The translations under genes were made by a program, and so were the position numbers. The notes under the pieces are model-generated. The model worked only from the letters and a program-made list of their open reading frames with translations, had not been told where the DNA came from and searched no databases. Source: Bacillota bacterium (GTDB lineage: Bacteria > Bacillota_I > Bacilli_A > ML615J-28 > CAG-698). From it: a stretch of DNA of 56,207 nt. The DNA is taken from the NCBI GenBank assembly GCA_023410025.1, contig JAEYQM010000090.1, forward strand, positions 1-56,207, written 5' to 3'. Positions within the stretch are counted from its first letter, which is position 1, and each line of letters opens with the position of its first letter. Below are positions 23,824-32,414 of this stretch, in pieces.

Positions 23824-26433
23824 TTATAATTCTGATAATAATTTATTTATTTCTTCAAGTCTCGACTTATATTCGTTTAATTTACGATTTTCTTCGTCAA
23901 TCTTTGCTTGTGGAGCTTTTGAAGTGAAGTTAGGGTTGTTTAGCATTCCCTCACATCTCTTAATTTCTGCTTGCATTTTCTCTTTATCAGAATTTAATTT
24001 TTTCTTCTCTTCTTCAATATCAACTAAACTACTCATAGGTAAAATAACTGTAACATTATTTAATACAGAAACTACTGATTTTGTAGTGTCTATATCTTCT
24101 GTAATAATTGATAAAGTATTATAGTTAACAAATTTCTTTAAATAATTTGAATGATTTTCAACAAATTCATATAATTTTTCATCATGAATTTGTAATATTA
24201 AATCAATTGGTTTAGAATTTGGAACATTCTTTAATGCTCTTGTATTCCTAATTGAAGTAATAATATCATAAATCATTTCAATATTATTGGCATCTTTAAA
24301 ATTATATTCTAAAACATACACAGGCCAAGAACTAATTGTAATGCTTTCATCATTAAATTTTTGATAAATTTCTTCAGTAGCAAATGGAATGAAAGGGTGT
24401 AATAATTTTAAGATTGCTTTTAATACATAATTTAATACAGCACATGTATTAGTTTTTAAATCTTGATCTTCACTACTAAATACAACTTTAGTCATTTCTA
24501 GATACCATGAAGCAAAATCATCCCATACAAATTTATATAAAGATTTAGCAACTTCACCAAATTCATATTTTTCGTAGTTTCTATCAACATCAATAATTAA
24601 TTCATTTAATTGATTTAAAATCCATTTATCTACTGTATTTAATAATTGAACTTTAATTGGTTCATTTTGATAATTATTACTATCTAGATTAATTCCAATA
24701 TAACGAGAAATATTCCAAATCTTATTAATAAAGTTCCAACTTGCTTCCATTTTACTTCCAGAGAAACGAATATCTTGCCCAGGGGCACCTGAAGTAGTTA
24801 ATGTATAACGTAAGCTATCACAACCGAATTGATTAATTACCTCAACCATATCTGCACCATTACCTAATGATTTACTTACTTTTCTACCCAATTCATCACG
24901 AATAATACCATGAATTAATACATCTTTAAATGGACGTTTTCCCGTTAAGTATTTTGATTGGAATGCCATTCTTGCTACCCAGAAGAATATAATGTCATAA
25001 CCAGTTACAAGTGTATCAGTTGGAAAATATTTTTCTAAGTCTAAAGTTTTATCAGGCCAACCTAAAGTTGAGAATGGCCATAAAGCACTTGAAAACCATG
25101 TGTCTAAGGCATCTTCATCTTGTAACCAACCATCTCCTTTTGGAGCAGTTAAACCTACATAAACCTCTTCTCCTCTATACCATGCTGGAATTCTATGACC
25201 CCACCATAATTGACGAGAAATGCACCAATCTTGAATATTAGTTAACCAGTTCATAAAGATATTTTCAAATCTTTGAGGAATAAAATTAATTTTTTCTTCT
25301 GAATCTTGCATTTTTATTAATTCATCAGCAAGAGGTTGCATCTTAACAAACCATTGTTTTGAAAGTCTAGGTTCAACAACAACACCTGTTCTTTCAGAAT
25401 GTCCTACTGAGTGAATCATTTTTTCAATCTTAACACATAATCCTACTTCTTTTAAATCTTCAACTAGTTGTTTGCGGCATGAGAAGCGATCCATTCCCTT
25501 ATATTTTCCAGCTAAATCATTCATAATTCCATCATCTTCCATACAAAGAAGTCTTTCAAGATTATGTCTATTTCCTACTTCAAAGTCATTTGGATCATGA
25601 GCTGGAGTTACCTTAACAACACCTGTTCCGAATTCTTTATCTACATATTCATCAGCGATAACTGGTATTTTTCTATTTGTTCCTGGAATATAAACTTCTT
25701 TACCAATAAAATCTTTATATCGCAAGTCTTGTGGATGAACCATAATAGCTGTATCACCAAACATTGTTTCTGGTCTTGTTGTTGCTATTTGTAATCCACC
25801 ATTTCCATCAACAAATGGATAAATAAAATGATAGAATGCACCTTCTATATCTTTGTATTCTACTTCAATATTTGAAAGAGCGGTTCTACTTTGAACATCC
25901 CAGTTAATAATTCTTTCACCACGATAGATTAAACCTTCATTATACATCTTTACAAACACTTCATTTACGGCTCTATTTAATCCTTCATCAAGTGTAAATC
26001 TTTCACGTGTATAGTCTAAGCTTAAACCAAGTAATGACCATTGTTTTCGAATATGATTTGAATATTCTTCTTTCCATTGCCATGATACTTCTAGGAACTT
26101 TTCCCTCCCTAAATCATAACGAGAGATTCCTTGTTCTCGAAGTTTTGCTTCAACTTTTGCTTGGGTTGCAATACTTGCATGATCCATTCCTGGTAAATAT
26201 AAAGTGTCAAAGCCCATCATTCTTTTTCTTCTTACAATGATATCTTGTAATGTATTATCTAGTGCATGACCTAAATGTAATTTACCTGTAATGTTTGGAG
26301 GAGGAATAACAACTGTATATGGTGATTTTGAATTATCACCAGCCGTGAAGTAACCAGCTTCAACCCATTTACTATACTTTCCTTCCTCAACAAGCTTAAA
26401 ATCATATTTTGTTGATAAATCCTTTAGTTTCAT
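23824..26433 (-). CDS. valS: valyl-tRNA synthetase
   Basis: 869-residue class I synthetase charging tRNA-Val. It shows PNITGKLHLGHAL (HIGH motif), the editing domain with TTRPETMFGDTA, GVVKVTPAHDPNDFEVG, the catalytic core IQDWCISRQLWWGHRIP, and the KMSKS-type motif GRKVSKSLGNG. The C-terminal tRNA arm-binding coiled coil (from about residue 805, VDIEEEKKKLNSDKEKMQ) is complete. Expression is predicted to be set by the T-box leader directly upstream. The ribosome binding site is AAAGGATG. Confidence 0.98.
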   Translation of the reverse strand: MKLKDLSTKYDFKLVEEGKYSKWVEAGYFTAGDNSKSPYTVVIPPPNITGKLHLGHALDNTLQDIIVRRKRMMGFDTLYLPGMDHASIATQAKVEAKLREQGISRYDLGREKFLEVSWQWKEEYSNHIRKQWSLLGLSLDYTRERFTLDEGLNRAVNEVFVKMYNEGLIYRGERIINWDVQSRTALSNIEVEYKDIEGAFYHFIYPFVDGNGGLQIATTRPETMFGDTAIMVHPQDLRYKDFIGKEVYIPGTNRKIPVIADEYVDKEFGTGVVKVTPAHDPNDFEVGNRHNLERLLCMEDDGIMNDLAGKYKGMDRFSCRKQLVEDLKEVGLCVKIEKMIHSVGHSERTGVVVEPRLSKQWFVKMQPLADELIKMQDSEEKINFIPQRFENIFMNWLTNIQDWCISRQLWWGHRIPAWYRGEEVYVGLTAPKGDGWLQDEDALDTWFSSALWPFSTLGWPDKTLDLEKYFPTDTLVTGYDIIFFWVARMAFQSKYLTGKRPFKDVLIHGIIRDELGRKVSKSLGNGADMVEVINQFGCDSLRYTLTTSGAPGQDIRFSGSKMEASWNFINKIWNISRYIGINLDSNNYQNEPIKVQLLNTVDKWILNQLNELIIDVDRNYEKYEFGEVAKSLYKFVWDDFASWYLEMTKVVFSSEDQDLKTNTCAVLNYVLKAILKLLHPFIPFATEEIYQKFNDESITISSWPVYVLEYNFKDANNIEMIYDIITSIRNTRALKNVPNSKPIDLILQIHDEKLYEFVENHSNYLKKFVNYNTLSIITEDIDTTKSVVSVLNNVTVILPMSSLVDIEEEKKKLNSDKEKMQAEIKRCEGMLNNPNFTSKAPQAKIDEENRKLNEYKSRLEEINKLLSEL

Positions 26434-26452
26434 AAAATCATCCTTTCATATA

Positions 26453-26686
26453 AAAAATCCTTAAGAGTAAAACTCTTAAGGACGAAAATTCGCGGTACCA
26501 CCTTAATTCACTATATAAAAACATAGTGCACTTCATTACTTTTAACGCAAAGTTACGGATTATGCTATCATTTCTTTCACATAATCAACTCCAAGGCTAC
26601 CTTCAAAATTACCATATAAGACATTTCACCAAACTGCCTCTCTCTAAAATCCTAGTAATAATTACTCTTCCTATTCATCGTTTTTT
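26453..26686 (-). ncRNA. T-box riboswitch (valine) of valS
   Basis: The minus strand carries the diagnostic T-box sequence AAGGTGGTACCGCG (26491-26504). It is followed by a strong terminator hairpin (CCTTAAGAG / CTCTTAAGG, then T6, about 26453-26482). Upstream are Stem I hallmarks: an AGAGAGAGG GA-motif and a GAAG-GTA-GCCTTGGAG segment. The GTA at 26598-26600 is in the specifier position and is a valine codon, matching the downstream gene. Uncharged tRNA-Val should favour antitermination. Confidence 0.95.
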
Positions 26687-26688
26687 AT

Positions 26689-26717
26689 ATTATATCCTAA
26701 AATAACAATTTTTGCAA
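26689..26717 (-). promoter_or_regulatory. promoter of the valS T-box transcript
   Basis: TTGCAA (26712-26717) and TATAAT (26689-26694) spaced 17 bp on the minus strand, immediately before the leader RNA. The 26720-26825 stretch beyond it is AT-rich with no visible gene. Confidence 0.8.
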
Positions 26718-26826
26718 CATTTTTTATAAATATTAAATTTATCCTTTATTTATTATATCCATAACATATTACAATTACAAAAAATAAGTATTTTATTTAA
26801 AAAATTTCTCTATTCAAAATCAAAAC

Positions 26827-26860
26827 AAAAAAGAATAACTACATTTATAATTATTCTTTA
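26827..26860 (-). terminator. intrinsic terminator after lipoprotein gene
   Basis: AAAGAATAA / TTATTCTTT hairpin (26830-26859) with T6 on the minus strand, about 45 bp past the stop at 26905. Confidence 0.75.
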
Positions 26861-26904
26861 TTTATCAATTTTAATAAATAGATATTATAAGTAATAGATT
26901 ATAT

Positions 26905-27432
26905 TTATTTGTTTTTTAAATAGTTTAATTGCTTTGAAGCAATATTCACTAAATCATCATGACTTAAAATTCCTTTTTCAAAAGCTTCTTCGATTGAATA
27001 AAATTCAGAATTATTAAAAACAGATAATTGCAAAGATGAAGAATAATTAAAACTTACACCATCAATTTCTACAATAGTTTCCAAAGGTCTAAATGTAGTA
27101 AATGGACAAATTAAAGCAACAACACTGTTATTATAAATTCCATTAACATAGAAAATTACAACACTATTAGGATCTTGGTTTTCTGAATATGGGTTATATT
27201 TTTTAATATAACATTCTTTTAAATGTAACTCTAATTTATTGTTATAGTTTGAATAATCAATTTCTTCTGGCTTTTCTATTGGAAGTTCTTCATCAGGCTG
27301 ATTCTCATCAACAATAATGACATTTCTATTATCTTTTATTAATTGATTATCATCTTTAATACTATTATCTTTTGAACAGCCTACTAATATTAGAGACATT
27401 AATAATAAGATTAAAAATAAACTTTTTTTCAT
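26905..27432 (-). CDS. lipoprotein of unknown function, paralogue A
   Basis: 175-residue secreted lipoprotein. The signal peptide is KKSLFLILLLMSL with lipobox LVGC (cysteine about residue 19), then an Asn/Asp-rich linker and an Asp/Glu/Pro-rich stretch. A ~110-residue domain follows (IYNNSVVALICPF, ETIVEIDGVSFNYSSS, then FYSIEEAFEKGILSHDDL). The domain pattern recurs in the next gene upstream, so the two are tandem paralogues. No known family was recognised. The ATG at 27432 is preceded by AAAGGTGG; an in-frame GTG at 27444 overlaps that site and is rejected. Confidence 0.85.
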   Translation of the reverse strand: MKKSLFLILLLMSLILVGCSKDNSIKDDNQLIKDNRNVIIVDENQPDEELPIEKPEEIDYSNYNNKLELHLKECYIKKYNPYSENQDPNSVVIFYVNGIYNNSVVALICPFTTFRPLETIVEIDGVSFNYSSSLQLSVFNNSEFYSIEEAFEKGILSHDDLVNIASKQLNYLKNK

Positions 27433-27500
27433 ATTAACACCCACCTTTATTTATATTTAATTAATTGAAAAACTACTTTATCAATATATATTTAAAACAT

Positions 27501-28013
27501 TTAGTTTAATACTACTGGACTATATAAATATTTAATTGATTTAACCTCACCATCAGAGATCCATCCATTGTTATAAGCATCATATAAACGATAAAAATTA
27601 TGATTTCTATAAATTAAAATGCAGTTTGTATTATTGTAAGAAAAAGATTCTTCTCCAACTTTCTCAACAAACATCCATGTGAAATAGCCCTCATAATCAC
27701 ATTCAACCATTACAGCAACGCAATTATTATATACTCCATAAAAACCAATTATTTTAACTTTCTCAGCCAATTTTTCTACGTTTGGAAAATAAAATTCTAA
27801 GTAATCAAGTTTTAATTGTAATTTTACATCATCTGTAAACTCGGTTATTACTAAATCTTTTTCAAGATCCACAACAGGAGTTTGATTTTCATCATCAATG
27901 ATGTTGTCTGTTTCATCTTTTACTGGCTCAATATTTTTGTCTAGAGAATTATTAACGCAGCCAACTAAAACAAATGACAATACTAATAATAGCACTAATA
28001 ATAATTTTCTCAT
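27501..28013 (-). CDS. lipoprotein of unknown function, paralogue B
   Basis: 170-residue lipoprotein with signal peptide RKLLLVLLLVLSF and lipobox LVGC (cysteine residue 19). An acidic, Asp-rich linker and a domain resembling paralogue A follow (GVYNNCVAVMVECDY, EKVGEESFSYNNTNC, then FYRLYDAYNNGWISDGEV). The shared pattern is Y-N-N-x-V-A, E-x-V/I-x-x-x-S-F-x-Y-N and F-Y-x-x-x-x-A-x-x-x-G. It is exposed on the outer face of the membrane. A TATAAT-like box at 28030-28035 precedes an AGAGAGGG ribosome binding site. Upstream lies a 670-bp stretch with noncoding elements and a tiny ORF. Confidence 0.85.
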   Translation of the reverse strand: MRKLLLVLLLVLSFVLVGCVNNSLDKNIEPVKDETDNIIDDENQTPVVDLEKDLVITEFTDDVKLQLKLDYLEFYFPNVEKLAEKVKIIGFYGVYNNCVAVMVECDYEGYFTWMFVEKVGEESFSYNNTNCILIYRNHNFYRLYDAYNNGWISDGEVKSIKYLYSPVVLN

Positions 28014-28085
28014 ATTCTACCCTCTCTTCATTATATAATATGATTATTATTAAATAAATATATACACAATTGTGTATTTTCATGC

Positions 28086-28178
28086 AAAAAAGGCCCTTCA
28101 CAAAGATAGCCTTTTTAAAAATCAGTAGCGTAATATTCCTAAGTAGTAATGTATAAAGCGATCTTAGGTGTTTTGTAA
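28086..28178 (-). ncRNA. candidate small RNA or leader RNA, copy 1
   Basis: A strong promoter (28183-28210) is followed by ~90 nt with no ORF. This stretch contains a CCTAAG...CTTAGG stem (28140-28166) and ends in an intrinsic terminator (AAAAAGGC / GCCTTTTTT, 28086-28116). A related block lies at 28571-28660. It could be a free small RNA or an attenuated leader of the lipoprotein gene that starts 73 bp further on. No known RNA family was recognised. Confidence 0.55.
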
Positions 28179-28182
28179 CTTA

Positions 28183-28210
28183 ATTATATCATTATTAAAA
28201 AATATGTCAA
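28183..28210 (-). promoter_or_regulatory. promoter of candidate small RNA copy 1
   Basis: Perfect TTGACA (28205-28210) and TATAAT (28183-28188) with a 16-bp spacer on the minus strand. It lies between the 33-codon ORF and the terminator-ended noncoding segment. Confidence 0.8.
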
Positions 28211-28234
28211 TAGGTTTTATAATAAATTTACAAG

Positions 28235-28336
28235 TTAATTATTATTTAAATTTGCTAAGTGAGAATTTCCATATTCAAATGAGCCTAAGATTACAAAAAC
28301 TATTATAAATAGAAATACTAAAAATAAACTTTTCAT
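28235..28336 (-). CDS. small ORF, 33-residue signal-peptide-like membrane peptide
   Basis: ATG at 28336 preceded by GAGGTG at good spacing; TAA at 28235-28237. The peptide has a single Lys, then a 16-residue hydrophobic core (SLFLVFLFIIVFVILG) and a short polar tail, FEYGNSHLANLNNN. It has no lipobox cysteine. It could be a tiny membrane protein, or a secreted peptide precursor such as a pheromone. No family is recognised. It lies in the nadE-lipoprotein gap between the two similar noncoding elements. Confidence 0.55.
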   Translation of the reverse strand: MKSLFLVFLFIIVFVILGSFEYGNSHLANLNNN

Positions 28337-28570
28337 TTTTCACCTCATTAATTCAAATCCTATTTTATAATATGATAAACAATCATTCTTACATACATAA
28401 TTTGACCAAAAAAATATTTATTTATATAATTTTTTTTATATAAGTTTTATTATTTTAAATAAGTAAATCATCAATAAATTATATAATTATTGTGTATTTT
28501 ATATTTATAATTATCTTTTATATAAAATATATGGGATTAAACGATCAAATAAGAAATTACAATTTATAAA

Positions 28571-28660
28571 TAAAAGGCCATCTTAAGATGGCCTTATAAT
28601 AATTAGTTAAGTCTAGTTGTATTTAAAACGAACTCAGGAATTTTGATTATATTATAACAT
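28571..28660 (-). ncRNA. candidate small RNA, copy 2 / terminator after nadE
   Basis: After nadE the minus strand reads TATAATATAATC, then a block (CCTGAGTTCGTTTTAAATAC...ACTAGACTTA) resembling copy 1. A perfect 11-bp hairpin terminator (AAGGCCATCTT / AAGATGGCCTT, 28574-28595) follows. The hairpin alone would serve as the nadE terminator. The similarity of the preceding block and promoter-like region to 28086-28220 suggests a duplicated unit. The -35 box is poor. Confidence 0.4.
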
Positions 28661-28683
28661 TATATTAAAATACTATATAGGTT

Positions 28684-30537
28684 TTACTTATATAAATCTC
28701 CATTAATTCTAAATTCAGTTCTAGGTGATAAACCAACTTTAAATATTTTAACGCCTTCAGGCATAGTAAGTCTCTTAAATTGTTGTTTTAAGAAACGATC
28801 AAAGAAGTTCTTTACATATTTAGTTGCTTCATCAACTGATAAATTCATAAATTTATTTAATAAGTATATAATTCTATTTTCAGAATCACCATTTGCAAGG
28901 AAGCGATATAAGATAAAATCATTGATTTCATATTTACCAATTATATCTTCTGTTGCTTGATCATTACCAGTAAGTTCCGGTGAGATTGGGGTTCCAATAA
29001 TTGAATCAAGAGTTTCATAAATCTCAGGATATAATTTTTTATAATAACCAACTAAAGCTTTTACTGCAGTTTTTGGAATACCTGAATTCATTCCATACAT
29101 TGCCATTTGGTCACCATTAAATGTTGACCAACCTAATGCTACCTCACTCATATCTGATGTCCCAATAACAATTCCACCATGTAAATTAGCAAGATTCATT
29201 AATGTATATGTTCTAAAACGAGCTTGAACATTTTCATAAGTTACATCTTTTGTAACTAAATCATGACCTATTGTTTCAAGTTGTTTCTTTACATCATTAT
29301 CAATTTCAATATTAATATGGGTTCCACCAACAAATTTAATTAAATCAATGGCATTTGTAAAGGTTGTTGAACTGGTATTTTTGGTTGGTAAAGTAACAGC
29401 AATAATATCTTTTTTATTTAAGTTATATTTTTCCATCATATAATTTAAAGATAATAGGGCCAAAGTTGAATCTAGTCCGCCTGAAACCCCTAATACTACC
29501 TTATTAATACCAATGTATTTTAATCTCTTATATACACTAGCTGCCTGCATTTCAATAATACGATGTAAATCTTCATCATTTGTTGGTACAAATGGCAAAA
29601 TATTTATTTTTGATTCAAATTGATAATCACTTGATTCTTTTAATTCAAAGTAATGTCTAGGTAAATCCATAGCCATATCCATTGTGTTTTTAACCCATGA
29701 AGATGAAATTCTACTATGATTAATTTCCCCTAAATCAATATCTCCAATTGCTATATCCGAGTCAAAAGCTATCTCATTTTCATCAAATATTTTTTCACCG
29801 TTAGAATAAATTAATTTATGATTTGAAAATACTACTTCACTTGTTGATTCACTTGAGTTATTTGATGTATAAACATAGGCACCATTATTACGATAACTAA
29901 TTGCTTTCACAATGTTAGTTCTACTATCACCTTTACCAATGTTTTCAGGGCTAGCACTAACATTGAAAATAATTTGGGCACCATTGTTATAAAGAATTTC
30001 ATTTGGAGACATTGGACTCCACATATCTTGGCAAACCTCAACACCAAATCTAACTTTTAGATCATTAGATTCAAATAACATTTGACCAAATGGAACTACT
30101 TTACCAAAGATTTGTATTTCTTCATTATAAATATCTTTACCTGATACATACCATCTATTTTCATAAAATTCATGGGTATGTGGTAAGAACCATTTAGGAA
30201 CGATACCTAAAATAGTATTCTTTTGAATCACATAAGCAACATTATAAATCTTATCATCTTTTAAGATAAATGAACCAATTATTGCAACACCAGAATATGT
30301 ATTATTATCTAAAATATACTTAATGGCATTTAAATTATCTCTATGAATATAATCTTGGAAAATTAAATCTCCAATTGAGTATCCACAAATAGTCAATTCT
30401 GGAAATACAGAAATTGAAACTTTATTTTTTTCTAGTTCGTTTAATAATTTTAAAATTTCTTTAGCGTTGTTCATTGCAAGACCAGCTTTAATATTTGGAC
30501 TTACAGCTGCAACTTTAATAAATCCTTGTGAATACAC
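28684..30537 (-). CDS. nadE: glutamine-dependent NAD+ synthetase
   Basis: Last step of NAD synthesis, amidating deamido-NAD with ammonia from glutamine. The 617-residue protein has two domains. The N-terminal nitrilase-type glutaminase (residues ~1-290) shows FPELTICGYS, VPKWFLPHTHEFYE and GVEVCQDMWSP, giving the Glu-Lys-Cys triad. The C-terminal synthetase (from ~330) has the SGGLDST ATP-pyrophosphatase loop and IGTSDMSEVALGWSTFNGD. It uses a GTG start sharing one base with the nadD stop (TAGTG), with GAGGTG as ribosome binding site. nadD-nadE form a two-gene NAD operon. Confidence 0.97.
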   Translation of the reverse strand: MYSQGFIKVAAVSPNIKAGLAMNNAKEILKLLNELEKNKVSISVFPELTICGYSIGDLIFQDYIHRDNLNAIKYILDNNTYSGVAIIGSFILKDDKIYNVAYVIQKNTILGIVPKWFLPHTHEFYENRWYVSGKDIYNEEIQIFGKVVPFGQMLFESNDLKVRFGVEVCQDMWSPMSPNEILYNNGAQIIFNVSASPENIGKGDSRTNIVKAISYRNNGAYVYTSNNSSESTSEVVFSNHKLIYSNGEKIFDENEIAFDSDIAIGDIDLGEINHSRISSSWVKNTMDMAMDLPRHYFELKESSDYQFESKINILPFVPTNDEDLHRIIEMQAASVYKRLKYIGINKVVLGVSGGLDSTLALLSLNYMMEKYNLNKKDIIAVTLPTKNTSSTTFTNAIDLIKFVGGTHINIEIDNDVKKQLETIGHDLVTKDVTYENVQARFRTYTLMNLANLHGGIVIGTSDMSEVALGWSTFNGDQMAMYGMNSGIPKTAVKALVGYYKKLYPEIYETLDSIIGTPISPELTGNDQATEDIIGKYEINDFILYRFLANGDSENRIIYLLNKFMNLSVDEATKYVKNFFDRFLKQQFKRLTMPEGVKIFKVGLSPRTEFRINGDLYK

Positions 30538-31097
30538 TATAACACCTCATACAATCTATTTTTTTTAATATATTCTAATACATCTTCATCAATTATTAAT
30601 TCATTTTTATTTTTGCGATAATCAGTTGATGATGCATCGACCTCATCAAAATGAATTATTAAAAAGTGATCTTTATATTCTTTTAAATGTTTACTATTTA
30701 ATACTTCTTCTATATTAATACCATCTCTAGGAAAAACAATAAAATTATTTTCCTTAACAATATTTTCAAAATTTATCCATGTGTATAAATCCCTTAATTG
30801 ATCAGCACCAATTACAAAGTAGGGATTATTAAAATACTTCAATGTATAATAAGTACCAAAAAATTTTTCTAATTTGTTTTCATAATCAGAAATTTCTATT
30901 TTTTTATCTAACTTATCAACTAATATTTTTACCATTTGATATCGATGAAAAAAATCAACAATTTTGCTGTCTTTGTATTTATTTCCTGATGGTAATATTA
31001 TTATCTTATCATTAGGAAATTTGTCTATTAGAGTTTTCATAATTTGAAAATGGGCAAGAGTTGGCGGATTAAATGCGCCACCATACAATATATTCAT
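30537..31097 (-). CDS. nadD: nicotinate-nucleotide adenylyltransferase
   Basis: Transfers AMP to nicotinate mononucleotide to make deamido-NAD. The 186-residue nucleotidyltransferase has the ATP motif YGGAFNPPTLAH (residues ~5-16) and the C-terminal SSTDYRKN (ISST-x-x-R type). The start at 31097 is chosen because AAGGTGAT precedes it; longer in-frame starts run through the promoter. In most Bacillota nadD sits between yqeH and yqeK; here it has been moved beside nadE. Confidence 0.95.
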   Translation of the reverse strand: MNILYGGAFNPPTLAHFQIMKTLIDKFPNDKIIILPSGNKYKDSKIVDFFHRYQMVKILVDKLDKKIEISDYENKLEKFFGTYYTLKYFNNPYFVIGADQLRDLYTWINFENIVKENNFIVFPRDGINIEEVLNSKHLKEYKDHFLIIHFDEVDASSTDYRKNKNELIIDEDVLEYIKKNRLYEVL

Positions 31098-31113
31098 CAA
31101 TATCACCTTATAC

Positions 31114-31142
31114 ATTATAACACATTTTTCCAATTTTATCAA
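31114..31142 (-). promoter_or_regulatory. promoter of nadD-nadE
   Basis: TTGATA (31137-31142) and TATAAT (31114-31119), 17-bp spacer, on the minus strand. Confidence 0.75.
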
Positions 31143-31159
31143 ATTTTTATTTATAGGCA

Positions 31160-31210
31160 AAATAAAAAAACTTATTAGATAATTTTATTTTTCTCATATC
31201 TAATAAGTTT
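31160..31210 (-). terminator. intrinsic terminator after murD
   Basis: Fourteen-bp stem (AAACTTATTAGATA with TATCTAATAAGTTT) with T7 on the minus strand, two bases past murD. It ends the cell-wall operon. Confidence 0.8.
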
Positions 31211-31211
31211 A

Positions 31212-32414
31212 TTAAAAATATTTACTAATTAATTTATTAAAAACTTCTCCTCGATAAATATAATTATCAAATTGATCATAACTTACACTTCCTGGTGAAA
31301 AAAGTAGTACATCAATATTTTTATAATCTAAATTATTTATTAATTCATCTAAGGTTTCAAAAGAGTAAACTTCAATATTATTTGCTTTAAAAAATTCTTC
31401 AAATTCAAATCGGTTGCTTCCATAACAGTATACTCTTTTTAATTTTTCAAGATTCTCTAAACTTTTTAAGCTATCTTCTCTTTTCATTCCCCCACAAATA
31501 AGTAATATGTTGTTATTGAAGGACTTGATTGCAGAGGATAAGGCATTGTAATTGGTTGATTTTGAATCATTAAACACCCTAACATTACCAATCATTCCAA
31601 CATATTGTAATCGATATTTTACTCCTGAAAATAAAGATAATCTTTTTAAATCACCACGGTAGTTCATAATTACTGCTATTGCACATAATACATTAATTAA
31701 ATTGTGATTTCCAAGTAGTTTAATATTATTGATTGTTTCAATAACTTTACCATCATAAATAATCTTATTATCTTTAATATGTAAACCAACTTGATGTTTA
31801 ATAGAAATTGGTATTTTAATACAATCATATACTTCTACTAATCTTCTTAGTAATACATCATCATAATTATATATTAAATAATCATCTTTTTTTATATTTT
31901 TAAGTAAATTGAGTTTACTCTTAACATAATTTGCATAAGTATGATGATGTTCTAAATGTGTCTTATAAAGATTTAATATAATATTATATTTACTTCTAAA
32001 CTTATCAATATATTCAAGCATAAAGCTTGATGCTTCAATAATTACATCATTTTTCGAATACATAAAATCAAATAATGGATACCCTATATTACCAGCAAGA
32101 TCCATATCGTCTATTAAATGATTAATTAAACTAACAGTTGTTGTTTTCCCATTAGCCCCGGTAACAGTAATAAAGTTTCTATTTTCTGTTAATAGATAAA
32201 ACATCTCTAAATCAGTTACTACCTTAATACCCTTATTTAAGAAAGGATGAGTGTTTTCTATACCCGGGCTTTTTATTATTAATGATACTTCATTAAAATC
32301 TATCTCTACATTACATGAATTATCATCATAGACTAAATATTCAATATTGTTTTCATCAAAATAATTTTTAATACTTTTGTTGCTTATTCCTAAACCTAAT
32401 AATAAGTATTTCAT
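31212..32414 (-). CDS. murD: UDP-N-acetylmuramoylalanine-D-glutamate ligase
   Basis: Adds D-glutamate to UDP-MurNAc-L-Ala in cytosolic peptidoglycan precursor synthesis. The 400-residue protein is slightly short for the family. It has the Rossmann-like N-terminus (YLLLGLGISNKS), the ATP loop VTGANGKTTTVSL (about 101-113), the H-containing NLYKTHLEHHHTYANYVKSK, NDSKSTNYNALSSA and the C-terminal LLFSPGSVSYDQFDNY. It overlaps mraY by 4 bp (ATGA) and is the last gene of the cluster before the terminator. Confidence 0.94.
   Translation of the reverse strand: MKYLLLGLGISNKSIKNYFDENNIEYLVYDDNSCNVEIDFNEVSLIIKSPGIENTHPFLNKGIKVVTDLEMFYLLTENRNFITVTGANGKTTTVSLINHLIDDMDLAGNIGYPLFDFMYSKNDVIIEASSFMLEYIDKFRSKYNIILNLYKTHLEHHHTYANYVKSKLNLLKNIKKDDYLIYNYDDVLLRRLVEVYDCIKIPISIKHQVGLHIKDNKIIYDGKVIETINNIKLLGNHNLINVLCAIAVIMNYRGDLKRLSLFSGVKYRLQYVGMIGNVRVFNDSKSTNYNALSSAIKSFNNNILLICGGMKREDSLKSLENLEKLKRVYCYGSNRFEFEEFFKANNIEVYSFETLDELINNLDYKNIDVLLFSPGSVSYDQFDNYIYRGEVFNKLISKYF

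Noticed and set aside
28021..28080. Promoter with palindromic ACACAATTGTGT upstream of lipoprotein B as a repressor operator
   Set aside because: The palindrome is short and AT-rich, is not repeated near paralogue A, and no matching regulator is identifiable.
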